In this document: one piece after another, positions 21,967-33,110 of the stretch
Numbering within the stretch: the stretch's first letter is position 1
How the letters are laid out: every line of letters starts with the position of its first letter
Source: Mantis religiosa
Taxonomy: Eukaryota; Arthropoda; Insecta; Mantodea; Mantidae
Length of the DNA: 64,000 bases
NCBI GenBank assembly: GCA_030765055.1
Contig: CM060950.1
Coordinates: 14,047,806-14,111,805, forward strand
Reading direction: 5' to 3'
Position numbers and translations under genes: made by a program
Notes under the pieces: model-generated
Seen by the model: the letters and a program-made list of their open reading frames with translations, nothing else
Database searches by the model: none
What the model was told of the DNA's origin: nothing

Positions 21967-22853
21967 AAAAAACTTGTAAGTGGAGAAAAGTATATACAAG
22001 GTTGACTCACTTGCCTAATTTTAGTAACTGTATGCAGGTGTTGTATTTCTTGAGGTAGATTTTCAAGATCAGAGATAGCAATCACTCGATGTATGAGAGT
22101 TGAGAGGACTGTCTGCTTTTGTGCCAGGTGATGACAGCTGGTGCTATTAAGGTATAGATCAGTGTGAGTTGGTTTTCTATACACCTTATGACCCAGGTGA
22201 CCATCTTTTTTTCTATAAATAAGTAAATCCAAGAAAGGTAAGCCGTCCGGGTGTTAAATTTCCATGGTAAACTTAATGTTGTGGTGGATGCTGTAGAAAA
22301 ATTCATGGAAAGCTGTCAGGGCATCTTTTCCACGTGGCCATACCACAAAAGTATCGTCTACATAACGGAAGAAATGAGTAGGAACTAGGGGTGCAGTCTT
22401 GAGTGCCACATGTTCAAATTCCTGCATGTAGAAATTGGCTATAGCAGGAGATAATGGAGAACCCATAGCAACACAATCCACTTGTTCGTAATAGGTGCCA
22501 TTAAACAGGAAGTACGTTGAAGTTAAAGCATGGTGGAATAAGCTGATCATCTTGTCATCAAAGTGGGGTTTCAACAGTTCTAATGTCTCTTGGAGGGGCA
22601 CTTTAGTGAAGAGAGATTCTACATCGAAACTAACCAGTATGTCTGAGGTAGTTACCTGGATTTCCTGTATGACTTTGGTAAATTCTGATGAATTTTTCAC
22701 ATGTTGACTGCAATTTCCAATCAATGGTTGCATTAGCTCAGTTAGATATTTAGCCAGAGCGTATGTCGGAGAGCCTATAGCGTCAATAATGGGCCTGAAC
22801 GGGATATTTGGTTTGTGTATTTTTGGCAAGCCATAAAGTCTGGGAGGAGTCAA
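21963..22853 (-). pseudogene. PLE-B reverse transcriptase
   Basis: Minus-strand frames 22254-22853 and 21963-22232. Motifs: LYGLPKIHKPNIPFRPII, DILVSFDVESLFTKVP (motif A), VAMGSPLSPAIANFYM (motif B), FRYVDDTFVVWPRG (motif C, catalytic DD), then DLLIYRKKDGHLGHKVYRKP. The first frame stops near 22254 through a one-base shift. The order is as in Penelope-like RTs. Confidence 0.85.
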
Positions 22854-22871
22854 GTGATGCAGCGTTATCTT

Positions 22872-23198
22872 TTAGATGACTTCTAGAGAAAGACCAGAGG
22901 ATTTTAATAGAGCGGCCGTTTTTCTTTCCACTTTGTTGGTTGGATCTTTGGGAATCTCTTTGTAGGCTTTATCAGAAAGCAAATCCAATAGTTTCGACTG
23001 ATATTGGGTTCTTGATATCACAACAGCTGCGTTTCCCTTGTCTGCGGAAAGTACCAAAAGCTCTTTGTTCATCTTAATGTCACGTAGCGCTTGTCGTTCA
23101 GCTCTAGTGATGTTCTGTTTTGGAAGAGTTGCCTTTTTTAATGTATTGCCTATTTCCTGTCTAATCTCTTCAGCCACTTTTTTCGGGATGTTAAACAC
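22872..23198 (-). pseudogene. PLE-B N-terminal region
   Basis: 108 residues containing LSADKGNAAVVISR, a conserved block upstream of the RT in Penelope-like ORFs, and a lysine-rich helical start. Separated from the RT by a stop near 22872. The very N-terminus is missing where the neighbouring LINE begins. Confidence 0.75.
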
Positions 23199-24240
23199 AC
23201 TGCTAATACGCTAATCAAATACTTTGAATCCATAAATTTAAAATGTAACATGCTAAAAACTAAAGTAATGTGGCCCAATACATCAAGAAAAACTACCTCC
23301 AAAACAGAATTGCAAATAAACACCACCACCATTGATGAAGTAAAATCATATAGGTTTCTTGGATCAATTGTCGATAAGCAGTTAACATGGGCTAAACATA
23401 TAGACTATATATGTAATAACATTAGTAAATCTATATACTTGCTTATTTCAAATAAATATATCAAACAACTTAAGGAGGAATACACCATAAAAACATCTGG
23501 AAAGGAATGGGAAAATCTACAAACTTATAACATTACTTCATTACAAAGAAAATCTGCAGTGGCAATATTCAGATTACTAACAGAACATGACTGCCTAAAT
23601 AAACACCTACACAGATTTGGCATAACAGATTCACCTAAATGCCCTTTCTGCAATCTAAATGAGGATATGGATAAAAATCACCTCATCCACTGTCCAGCTT
23701 TTATAACCAACCTTCCCGCTAAATATTGGAGTGCAAGAGAGCGAATGATTTTATTATCAAGTGCTCGACATTAGATACCAACCAACCATATATTTGCTTA
23801 GGTATTTTCAAAGTTACAAAGACACTAGGCTTGTGCAGATGATTTATTTTGGATGTATATATCCTTACTTTACCTACGGGATCGAAATATGGGGTACAAC
23901 TGCAAAATGTCACATGGACAGGTTACTAATTCTACAGAAGAAATGTATTAGATTGATTTATAGCCTAAAAGGAAGGGAATCATGCAGAGAAACATTTAAA
24001 ACTGAAAATATGTTCACAGTCTATTCTCTGTATGTATACAGAACTATATTATTCATAACTGATAGACTTGCATTAGTACGTAACAGCCAAATTCACCACT
24101 ACAGTACAAGAAATGGTGATAACTATCACATGTATAATATTAACAGGTGTGTCACTGAAAAGGACATTAATATCAGAGGGATTAAACTGTATAATAAACT
24201 ACCAAGTGAGATAAAAATTTTGACGAATAGCTAAAAACCA
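23190..24240 (+). pseudogene. LINE ORF2 C-terminus, split by a retroposed insert
   Basis: Plus-strand RT end: SYRFLGSIVDKQLTWAKHI (about 23349-23405) and, after the insert, YPYFTYGIEIWGTTAKCHM (about 23870) to GIKLYNKLPSEIKIL. Both ends are cut: upstream by PLE-B, downstream near 24240. The insertion at 23446-23787 interrupts it. Confidence 0.8.
23446..23787 (+). mobile_element. Retroposed tail of another LINE, 13-bp target duplication
   Basis: 342 bp flanked by ATATACTTGCTTA (23433-23445) and ATATATTTGCTTA (23788-23800), one mismatch. It encodes the zinc-knuckle-like end of a LINE ORF2: AVAIFRLLTEHDCLNKHLHR, CPFCNLNEDMDKNHLIHC and YWSARERM, as found after RNase H in some arthropod LINEs. 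It ends in ACCAACCAACC rather than poly(A). It enters in the host frame but ends with a stop. Confidence 0.75.
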
Positions 24241-24469
24241 AAATGGTGACGAAGAGGTGGGGAGAGGTGACGTTGCCGCTTATTGCTGCCAAATGGAAAG
24301 CGCAATAGGATTATGAGTGCGAAGGTGATTCAGTTGCGACTGTAATGGGTATTTATTACACTGCACACAAAGACAATAGAAAAGTCGTGGATCTATCTGC
24401 AAACACTAGAACATGCAAGAACACATCAATGTAACGACCATCGTAACATAAAGAGGCATACCTGTGACA

Positions 24470-24818
24470 TTTTGATGCTTATTGAAGTGGAGAAATGCCG
24501 CCTACATACTTTTTTTTTTCTGGAAGTTTCTAATTTAGACCCCAATGCCTCACTTTCTTCTTTAAAATACTTTTCTTTCCCAATCTTAATCACAGCATTC
24601 TTACTGATACCTACAGCACGTGAAGTCCTATCAAACACCTTAGAGAATGGAATAATAGGCTTCGCTTTCAATTTCTCCTTTTCAAAGTATTCTCTCTCGG
24701 AGCATATTACTCGTATTTCCCGTGCCTGTCTTTTGATTGGAACACCTTTACCAAATATAGTTTTATTTGGTTCCCGAGCACGTTCAGGTGTTCACTTGTC
24801 ACTATTTTTAGACATAAT
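24470..24818 (-). pseudogene. HTH N-terminus of a transposase-like gene
   Basis: From an ATG near 24814 the minus-strand frame runs through one premature TGA to a stop near 24480. It contains REYFEKEKLKAKPIIPFSKV and an HTH-like RAVGISKNAVIKIGKEK, the typical start of an arthropod DDE-nuclease family. The expected nuclease domain is absent downstream. A TATA-like TTATATAAGG lies upstream on the same strand near 24952-24961. Family assignment is from memory. Confidence 0.5.
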
Positions 24819-25269
24819 TAAACATTCATTAAAACAATTGCAAATGATCACAACACACGCACAAATACACGAACTGACACACACGAAAACCAAGGGAAAT
24901 TTTCACAAAATGCAAAGGAACTTGCCAGTACAGGATCTCTAACTGTTGCAACCTTATATAAAATAACAGCAACATATAAGTGAAGGCATTCTGTTTACGC
25001 ATCGTTATCAGAAGAGACAAAAACAAAGGTATTGTGTTTACTGCAGCGTTTGCGTAACTCACTCGCCCGCAGGTCATGCTAAGCATGTGCTAGAATATTG
25101 GCAACGAAGGTTTAGCATCTAACATTGTCATGGAAATGTCTCGACTCTAACTGGTTCTTCTAATGGTTACTATGACAACCGTTATGACGTACTCATCCCC
25201 TCCCATTTATTTACAGCATTTTTCCATGTGCTTACTGTCAATCACATTCTAGTTTGGCGACCAGTATAG
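24819..25269. other. Upstream flank of the HTH remnant
   Basis: No gene. Possible minus-strand promoter region for the HTH gene (TATA-like motif, CA-rich leader at 24850-24895). Confidence 0.35.
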
Positions 25270-26690
25270 AAGTGTTTTGTGAGCCCCTTATCTGTCAGAG
25301 GGGATTGGGTCTTTCAATGGTGAAAGAATTACCAAATTCAGTTGCATGGTTTTTGAGACAAACATATAATATTTTACTCCTTATAACTAGTATAGATTAC
25401 AGGATACAGTGATGGAAAGGTAAGGGAAAACAATTCATATTTAAAATATCAGCATCTTCAATTAACAAAATGCATTTTATTTTCTTACAGTATATGATAA
25501 ATAACAAGCATATACATCAGTAAATATACATTCTTCTCTCAAGGAACATTAAACTTGTGCTTTACCAGAATCCTCAACATTTACACAAAATAAAAAGAAA
25601 ATCTAGGATCTGCCTCCATTACTACCATAAACAGCTTATGCTTTTCTAAGAGATAAACTAAATAAACATTTGTAATGAATGTCAACCACATTCACACAAT
25701 ATTTTATAGATGTTGTGTATTTTAAAGTAACAAAATATAGCATTAGTAAATATGATTATTCCCTTTAAAAGTAATGCACAGAGAACATGTTCCAATCAAG
25801 AGACATTTTCTTGATGTATAATTTAACTTTATACAAGAAGACCACAAGAAGTAGATGCTAAGTCACTTTTATTTGGCTCCTGATTGAAGTTTATACTTTT
25901 GGTCAATACATTTGGAATTACCTACAAATGGGTACTAAATCTCAAACCTGAAACAGGTACATATCCTGCTATGCAATATAACAGTTAATATAGAACCTTA
26001 AAACATGAGTTTGCATATTTTATATGTAAGATTGTTATGTAAGTTATACAGTGATGCTTATTGTTAAAGAGCATTTTGTTAATTAGGTTGTATTTGAAAT
26101 GCTGCCCTCAAGATATATATAATCTCTAAGTATGCACTTTGAAGGTACAGAGCTAACATGGCCTATATTAATGACTAGTAATCAAAATAAGAAAGCTTGC
26201 TGTACGTAAATTGAAATAGTCTATTTATGGACACGCTTTAAGTGCTATGGCTCTCAACGTCACATTCTATATTGGACATGAAATATTGCTGAGACCTAAT
26301 ATGCTTGAGGTTCTTTTACATACAATATAGGTAGGACAAGGAACCAAAAGCTTTACTTCCCTGCCGAGGAGAGCAATTCATTCATTTCATTCCCCAAAAA
26401 CAAAACATTGCCAACTGCCAGGTTTGAACCTGAGACCTTGGAAAATGTAAAGTTAGCATGGCAGTAACAGTTGTCTACTCAGAAAATCTACTGAAGTAGC
26501 CATTACAGTTTTTTTTATCAGATATAAGATTTAGTTGTACATTACCATGAATAAATAACATTTCCAGACATGTGCTGAGCACTACTTTAAGAGTTACTGA
26601 ATTTAAGAAGTTGTAAAACTAAATTGATTTTATTCATAATTTTTATTTTGGTTTATTTTATTTATTTAATATGTAATAAAATATCAAATG
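25270..26690. repeat. Unidentified dispersed repeat, copy 2
   Basis: Base-level match to 11561-12760 in the same orientation, with about 230 bp extra in the middle (about 25930-26160). Holds the same B-box-like CAGGTTTGAACCTG near 26421 and the same TTTTCTTACAG near 25484. It is followed by PLE-C sequence. Confidence 0.7.
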
Positions 26691-26829
26691 ATGTCTTGGC
26701 TATTTAAACTTCAGATAAAGCTGAGGTTAATAAAACTCAATGTGACATCAAAATATAAAATGCAGTTTACATATGCTCACAAGGCCTCTATTAGGCTTCA
26801 GCTTCTTTTACGAGCTGCAAACTTAGGAC

Positions 26830-27957
26830 TTGGAAACAAATTGTCATCATTGTCTCACAACAACCTACTTTCAATGGGACAACACCTTCTATGAGCAGAC
26901 CGATGTGGCTGCCATGGGAGGTCCCCTGGGCCCAGTTATTGCTAACTTTTTTATGAAAAAATATGAACAATCTGCACTGGCTAGCGCACCTCTCAAACCT
27001 AAGATAAGTAGATGACACCTTTGTGATATGGAGCCATGGGGAAGATGCCTTAGATCAATTTTTGTTACACTTAAATAATCTGAATTCAAAAATCCAATTT
27101 ACAATGGAAAAAGAGAACAATATGCTGGCCTTCCTAGACGTAAACGTCATCAGAACAGTGAACCTCGATCTAGTATGCAGAATCTACAGAAATCGCACCC
27201 ACACAAAACATCGAATCATCACCCCAGGCAGAAACAAGGTATAATAAAAACACTCACGGAACGAGTCAAAAAGATATGCAACAAAAATATTTAAAAGAAC
27301 TATCTCACTCAAACGTAACTTTTCCAGCCAACAGATACACAAAGAAAGAGATTCGCCGCGCTCTTCATCCCAGAGGCCCACGAAAAAAAGAGGAACACCG
27401 CAATACAGCAACAGCCTTCCTCCCGTTTTTTAAGAATCTTACCAATCGCATAGGCAAACTCCTGCATTCATATAACATAGACACGGTCTATGAAAAATTA
27501 AAGACTTCTTAAGATCAGCAAAAGACAAATGCCACCCACATTCATCCATAGGTGTATATACAATTCCCTGCAGCTGTGGCAAAGTGTACATAGGCACTAC
27601 AATGAGCAGCGTCGCAGGATCAGGACATCCAGACAAATCCGCTGTGGCAGCATATGCTTTACTTTTTAGCCATGACATCAGTTTTAAACACAGATTTTAT
27701 CTTCAACCGTCAACTACCATGCCAGACTACAAAGGGAGGCCATAAAAATCTTTAATCACATAAATAATTTCAACCGAAAAGAAGCTCTCCGTGTGAACAA
27801 AGCATGATTAACAGTCTTGGAAAAAAGCCTAGGTGGAAATCAGAAAATTATAACGTGTGCAGCAGTCCATCCCCTCAGACAGATGCGAGCCAATCAGCAT
27901 GCAGGACTTAAACCACGCCCCCACTCTACCCCAATATATAAGAAGGCTCTCGCCTGC
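26830..27957 (+). mobile_element. Penelope-like element PLE-C, left part (broken)
   Basis: RT fragments: TTYFQW, FYEQTDVAAMGGPLGPVIANF (motif B, two G substitutions), then DDTFVIWSHGEDAL after a deletion, and MLAFLDVNVIR. A later frame has FKNLTNRIGKLLHSYNI, and a degraded GIY-YIG (VYTIPCSCGKVYIG, about 27550-27595). A GC-rich 3' region with TATATAAGAAGGCTC follows. It resumes at 32611 after the inserted LINE. RT motif A and the N-terminus are missing. Confidence 0.8.
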
Positions 27958-28319
27958 GCTCTGGCATTCACTCGTGTGGTAGTTTAGGCGCGCAGCAACC
28001 AGCATCTCCGCAGAAGAAGTGCCGAATGGCCTTCTTCTAGGTGCAACAAGCATCAGCGAGCCATTGTCTGCAGTGTCGACCTGAAGCCTTGCCGGCGCAC
28101 AGCAGCAGCTTTTCCACTGGCAACTCCAAAATTTAACAGTGGGCCCCGACCCTGCACAAGAGCGTAAGCCAAGCCAAGAGCAATCCCCGAACTTCATACT
28201 ACTCTCATACTGTCTGCTTTCTTTTCCTACTAGACGGACGGACTGACAGACAACGAAACAGCGGGCTGGTAAGACCAAAGCCAAGGGTAAGGGCCTCCGG
28301 CCCAACACCCCGAGACACT

Positions 28320-29896
28320 ATGGCTCGCGTAGGCGCCTCCCTAGAGGGGGTCCGGTCCTCTGCCAGCAGCCGGAGGGCAACCGCGCTGACTGCGGACGGC
28401 GCAAGACAAAGACCAGCCACTAACCCTGCCTCTCCTGAGAGCGCAGAACCTGTGCATAAGCGCACTAAGCTCACGGGGCAGCAGACTGCTGCCCCCTGCC
28501 AACCTATGGCAACACCAGCTTCTGCCCACCCTTCCCAGGTTCCACTGCCGGAGTCAGATGACTCCGACGCCGAGAGCTTCGTGCTCGTAGAGGGACGGAG
28601 AAGAAAGCAGCAACGTCCTAAACCACCACTGCCCCAACCACAGGGCCATCATTCACCCCCAACCAAAGGGGGGCCTAATTGCTTCCTATCGTGGCAGACA
28701 CGTTCCCCAATCACGTGGGAATAATGCGACTTCTGGCCCAACGCCTGAAGAAGAAATTCGAGGTACACAGGAGGCCTAAAAAGGTTAGAATAATCACCTC
28801 TAGCGTGGAGGATCTTGAGGCTGCAAAAGCTGTTCTGCGAGAGCAGAACATAGACTTCTACAGTTACTCCTCTCAACGACCACACGTTGAGAGGCGAATA
28901 ATCAGAGGGTTAGACTCTGACTGCACTCCTGACGACGTCAGACTGGCGCTACAGGATGAACACGGCATTGAAGCCATCTCAGTCGCCCAACTGAGGAAAA
29001 CTGTGTCCTCAGAAGAAGGCACCAAAAAAGTCCCTATGCCTCCTTTCCTGGTCCTTGTGGACAAGGTGCGAGAGGCCCAAGTGCAGCCCATTGACCTCGT
29101 CAGTAGGCTGATCTTTACCGTCGCGAAGGTGGAATACTTTCACGACAGGGAAGGACCCATTCAGTGCCATCGGTGCATGGGGTTCCACCACTCAAGCGCT
29201 ATGTGTGAGCGAAAGCTCGCATGCCTGAGATGCGCGGGCCCTCATACCCTGAAGGACTGTCTGAAGCTGCCCGAGGAGCGCCAATGTGCGAACTGCAAGC
29301 AGCAGCACGTGAGCGTGTACAAGGGCTGTGAAACGAGGCTGCGGATTATTGAGAGCCGCCGCCAAGGCAACACGGAGACGGCTACAGTCCGCCCTGGTGT
29401 GTCCTTTGCGGCCGCCCTCAGGAAGGCCGAAACCACCCTGCAGAGGGCAGAGGCATCTGCCGCCCCTGCAGCTCCCACTCCAGCACCGGCAACAGTGGCC
29501 GTGCCCGCTGTACCCTCCACAAGCAGGGGCAATAAGAGCAGGAAGCCCAAAAAGAGCGGCAGAGGCAAGAAAAGTGGGAAATCCACTAATCTGCCCGCCG
29601 CAAAGGAGCAGCCAGCAACCACCCCAGCTCGTGCCCCGAAACCAGAGGCACCAGCACCGCAAGTAGCAACCCCGGTCGAACCTGCACCACATACACCGGC
29701 AAACGAGGGCGCAACTCCAGCAGTCTTCGGGGCCACCGTGTCCCAGGCTGACATGGAGGAATTCCAGGGCCTCTCCCTGTGGTTTGGGGACCTCATTCAA
29801 AGGGCCCTTCCTGCACTGCGCAACTGCAAGCTGCAGGTAAGCAACCCCCTGCTAACCCCAATGCAGAAGCACTCTGTTGTGCTTCAAACGCTGTAG
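28320..29896 (+). pseudogene. LINE ORF1: Gag-like zinc-knuckle protein
   Basis: The frame opens at ATG 28320 (Ala/Ser/Pro-rich N-terminus, 134 residues) and after a frameshift near 28675 continues as a 405-residue frame to 29896. The second part holds an RNA-binding-like fold (VRIITSSVEDLEAAKAVL) and three cysteine knuckles: CHRCMGFHHSSAMC, CLRCAGPHTLKDC and CANCKQQHVSVYKGC. A Pro/Ala/Lys-rich tail follows. This is the classic Jockey-clade ORF1 that coats LINE RNA. Only one frameshift separates it from an intact ORF. Confidence 0.85.
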
Positions 29897-29921
29897 GAGC
29901 TGTATCCCGGATCAGCCAAGT

Positions 29922-32480
29922 GATGGCCTCTCGACTTGCTCGGAGGCCATGGCACGCCGTGTTTTGGAACGCAAATGGCATCTGGGGTCATCACCCCAGC
30001 GTACTTGAGTTTGCACAATCCTTCAGGATTGACATTCTAATGGTCTGCGAGACACACCTGGATGCTGCCTCGCATTTCTCGCTGCCTAAATACGCCACCC
30101 ATCGATCCGATCGCATCGGACGAGGCAGTGGCACAGTCATCTTCATACGAAACCACATCACCCACACGCCCTTCCCACTACCCCCACTCCAGCATGTGGA
30201 GGCTTGCGCCATCAGGCTCGCCATTGGCGGACTCGACACGTTGCTCATAGTGGCATACGACCCTCCTGACCACCGCTTCCATGAGGCGGACTACACCACC
30301 CTCCTGAACCTACACCCAGTGGTCTGCATCGTAGGTGACCTCAACGCGAAGCATGCCCACTGGCACAGCCGCACCTGTCGCGCATGGACCGAGAGGACCT
30401 ACGTTCTACCCGGCCCGCGGCAGGCCGGACGTTCTCGATATCATGATCACCAAGAACTTCACATACCATATAGACCTCTCTGTAGTCAACGAACTCGACT
30501 CTGACCACGACCCAGTCATGGTGGACTCGAACGTTGGCATGCCAGCTCTGTTAAATCCAGACTGGACATACGAGGTTGACTGGGAAGCAACCCTGGCGGA
30601 TAATCTGCTCCCTCAGAAGGGACTGGACCGAGCACCGGCATCCACTCCATGGCACTCGTGGAAGGCTCGCGTTCGAGCCCCAAGAGAAAGCCACGTCTTT
30701 TGCAGATTACTTAGAGAGTCAATTCGAACCAAGGGAAGACCCCCAAGACGACGAGTTCACCGAACATGTGGAGGACACGGTGGAATACCTCTACGAGGCA
30801 ACACCAGCTCCACATGCAGAGATCCACATCCCCATCGTCACCCCTAAGCAGGTGACCGCCCAAATCATTAGCCTGAAACCCAACAAATCCCCTGGGCACG
30901 ATGGTGTCACAGCCACCATGCTGCAGCACCTTCCTCGGAAGGCTGTGATCCACTTGACGTGGATTTACAACGCATGCCTCACCCTGCGCCACTTCCCAAC
31001 TTGTTGGAAAGAGGCAAGGGTGGTATGCATATTGAAGCCGCGCAAGAATCCAGTTTTTCCGGAAAGTTACCGATCCATCAGCTTGCTCCCAATCGTCTCA
31101 AAGATCTTTGTACGATTGCTCCTCCCCCGCCTAACTCCTCTCTTCGAGGAAAGGCTCCTACTCCCGGATCACCAATTCGGTTTCCGTTGGGGCCACTCCA
31201 CCACTTTGCAGTTACTGCGCTTGGCGGAGAAGGCTGCTCTGGGATTCCAGGACGGCCTCAAAACCATCGCTGTGCTCTTGGACGTGGAGAAGGCCTTCGC
31301 CACCACGTGGTACCAGGGGTGGTTGTTCAAACTGAAAGAAGCACAACTCCCCCCTCCCTACCTGTCAATACTCAGCAGCTTCCTCAAGGACCGCACCTTC
31401 AGAGTGCGGGTCGAGGGGAAGCTATCCTCTGTCAGACCCATAGCGGCTGGAGTCCCGGAAGGCAGTGTCCTGTCCCCGCTACTCTTCGCCGCCTACATGT
31501 CTGACCTACCCACGGAACCGCGCACAGTTTTGTGTCACTATGCCGACGACATCCTCATACTGGCGCAGAACAAGAACATCTGCTGTCTCCCCCCTCTACA
31601 GCGTCAGCTCCACGCCATTGGCAGGTGGAGTGAGAAGTGGAGGATGGCCATTAGCCCGCAGAAGAGCTCGGCTCTTATGCTGGCTAAGACCCATAGCTGG
31701 CGCCCAGAAGGTGACCTGCGATTAAGGTGGAGAAGAATCCCCTGGGTTCGAACCGCCAAATACCTGAGAATCCAACTGGACCGCGGCTTCACTTTCACTC
31801 CGCACGTCAGGACAAAGGCCGGCCTCGGCCACGCTGCACTCAGGCAACTCTATCCGATCTTCAGATCCACAATGCCAATCCGCCTCAAACTGCGGACATA
31901 CCGTGAGATCGTCCCGCCTCTGATCCTGTACAGATGCAAGGTCTGGGGTTCGGTGGCTCATACCACCCTCCGCAGGCTGCAAGCCGTGCAGAACAGGGCC
32001 TTAAGGATGATCTACGGTACCGCTGCAGGTTTCCATCTCACTTCCTGCACACCCAGTCTGGCATACCATACATTGTAGACGTCGTTTGCGAACGAACACG
32101 CACGTTGTATGCCAAGATCACTCCCCACCCTAACCAGCTGGTGAACACACTTGGTCAATACGACCACCAAGGACGCCCTTGGGTGGTAGAGTCTGCCTCT
32201 CCTCCCTCCCCTAACAATCACCGCCAGGTCACCTCGCACCCTCGCCGCAGCTGGCAGGTTAACACCTGCAGTCGTGCCGTGGGACGCGCACACGACCTGG
32301 AGATACCAATACCATCAACCCAATTTCCATCTGGCCTCTCGCTACTGGTTCCACCACGGCTTGTCGGCTCGCTAGTGACCGCAAAAGCAGGGTGGAACGG
32401 GCACTGTTCCCCCAAGGGGGAATATCCCGGCACCAGAAGCATCAGTAGAGGCCAGCTGCGCCGTCTAACATAATGACACG
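29922..32480 (+). pseudogene. Jockey-like LINE ORF2 (EN-RT), frameshifted and internally deleted
   Basis: Likely start is ATG 29922 (MASRLARRPWH). Endonuclease: WNANGIWGHHPS, CETHLD, GRGSGTVIFI, VGDLNAKHAHWHS, then in a shifted frame DSDHDPVMV. The EN-RT linker is largely deleted near 30650. RT from 30576-32078: KSPGHDGVTATML, PESYRSISLLP, LLDVEKAFATTWY, GVPEGSVLSPLLF, HYADDILIL. The C-terminus shifts frame near 32025 and runs to 32473. The catalytic YADD is intact. Confidence 0.88.
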
Positions 32481-32610
32481 CAAGCTTGCGCAAAAACTTA
32501 CATCTATTTTACCGCACGGGTAAATCCACACAGCGGATAGGTACCGTGGCGTGTAACCCTCTGCCCGGGAGAACCCCGGCAACCTGCACCTGCTCTTGGC
32601 TCTGGCATTC

Positions 32611-32760
32611 GAGCTTCAGCCAGGAGAGACTACGCATCATTTTACCCTGAAGATGCCAAGCGCAGTACTTGGTGAAACGTCAGTATCTTCGATGCCTCCT
32701 AGACCACAGTCTACAAGCCAGGCAAATTGAAGTAGTTTTATTAGTCTATACGCCGGCCGT
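32611..32760 (+). mobile_element. PLE-C, 3' part with hammerhead
   Basis: Continuation of PLE-C after the LINE. It begins GAGCTTCAGCCAGGAG and contains a hammerhead ribozyme at 32634-32695. The right end near 32760 meets the third copy of the unknown repeat. Confidence 0.65.
32634..32695 (+). ncRNA. Hammerhead ribozyme (PLE type)
   Basis: CTGAAGA at 32647-32653, a 6-bp stem II (GCCAAG with CTTGGT, one G-U), GAAA at 32674-32677, cleavage triplet GTC ending at 32681. Stem I: three pairs near the core (TAC with GTA, after one mismatch), an internal loop, then GCATC (32634-32638) with GATGC (32691-32695). Stem III is only ACGT, self-complementary, as in PLE ribozymes proposed to act as dimers. 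All invariant core bases are present. Confidence 0.75.
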
Positions 32761-32769
32761 GAAAGCCTA

Positions 32770-33110
32770 AGTTTATACATTGGAAATAAAAGTTTTACTT
32801 CCCTGCTGAAGAAAGCAATGTTAAACATTTTTATGCCCAATAAACCATTGCCATCTGCCAGGTTTGAACCACCTACCATGGCATACTTATTGAAAAGTTA
32901 GCTGGCAACAACTGTCCATGGAGAAACATTGTCCGAAGAAGCCATTTCAATGTTAACAGTTTTTCACCAGTGCCAAGATTTATTTGCCTATCACCATAAA
33001 TTAATAACATTTCCAAAATATGTATGCACAGAGCTTAATGAATTATTCCATTTAAGAACTTGGCTGACTTAATTGGTTTTATTTCAAATATTAATTATAA
33101 TTTAATTATT
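32770..33110. repeat. Unidentified dispersed repeat, copy 3 (partial)
   Basis: Matches the last third of copies at 11561 and 25270, starting at TTTTACTTCCCTGCTG and including CAGGTTTGAACC near 32859. Confidence 0.6.

Larger units (their letters stand above)
21749..22025. mobile_element. Palindromic PLE-tail insertion with 14-bp target duplication
   Basis: A 277-bp insertion flanked by the same 14 bases (AACTGTATGCAGGT) at 21735-21748 and 22026-22039. Its core is an almost perfect inverted repeat of about 112 bp per arm (about 21793-22027) around a short spacer. Each arm carries one hammerhead ribozyme. It has no coding sequence. It resembles a PLE terminal repeat inserted without its ORF. 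Confidence 0.8.
21105..23205 (-). mobile_element. Penelope-like element PLE-B, minus strand
   Basis: Minus-strand order: N-terminal region (22872-23198), RT (21963-22853), GIY-YIG (21183-21683), then a GC-rich 3' segment (21105-21180). The RT and GIY-YIG parts are separated by the palindromic insertion at 21749-22025. The left border near 21100 meets the Jockey LINE; the right border near 23200 meets a plus-strand LINE. Confidence 0.85.
27970..32598 (+). mobile_element. Near full-length Jockey-like LINE inserted in PLE-C
   Basis: 4.6 kb with 5' UTR, Gag-like ORF1, ORF2 and a 3' UTR, flanked by GCTCTGGCATTC at 27958-27969 and 32599-32610. PLE-C sequence continues on both sides, so the 12-bp repeat is a target duplication. 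GC-rich compared with its surroundings. No clear poly(A) at the 3' end. ORF2 has an internal deletion and frameshifts, so the copy is dead. Confidence 0.75.

Noticed and set aside
29192..29800. Long minus-strand open frames opposite the LINE ORF1
   Set aside because: They mirror the GC-rich, Pro/Ala-rich coding strand and contain no domain; the plus strand has clear zinc knuckles.
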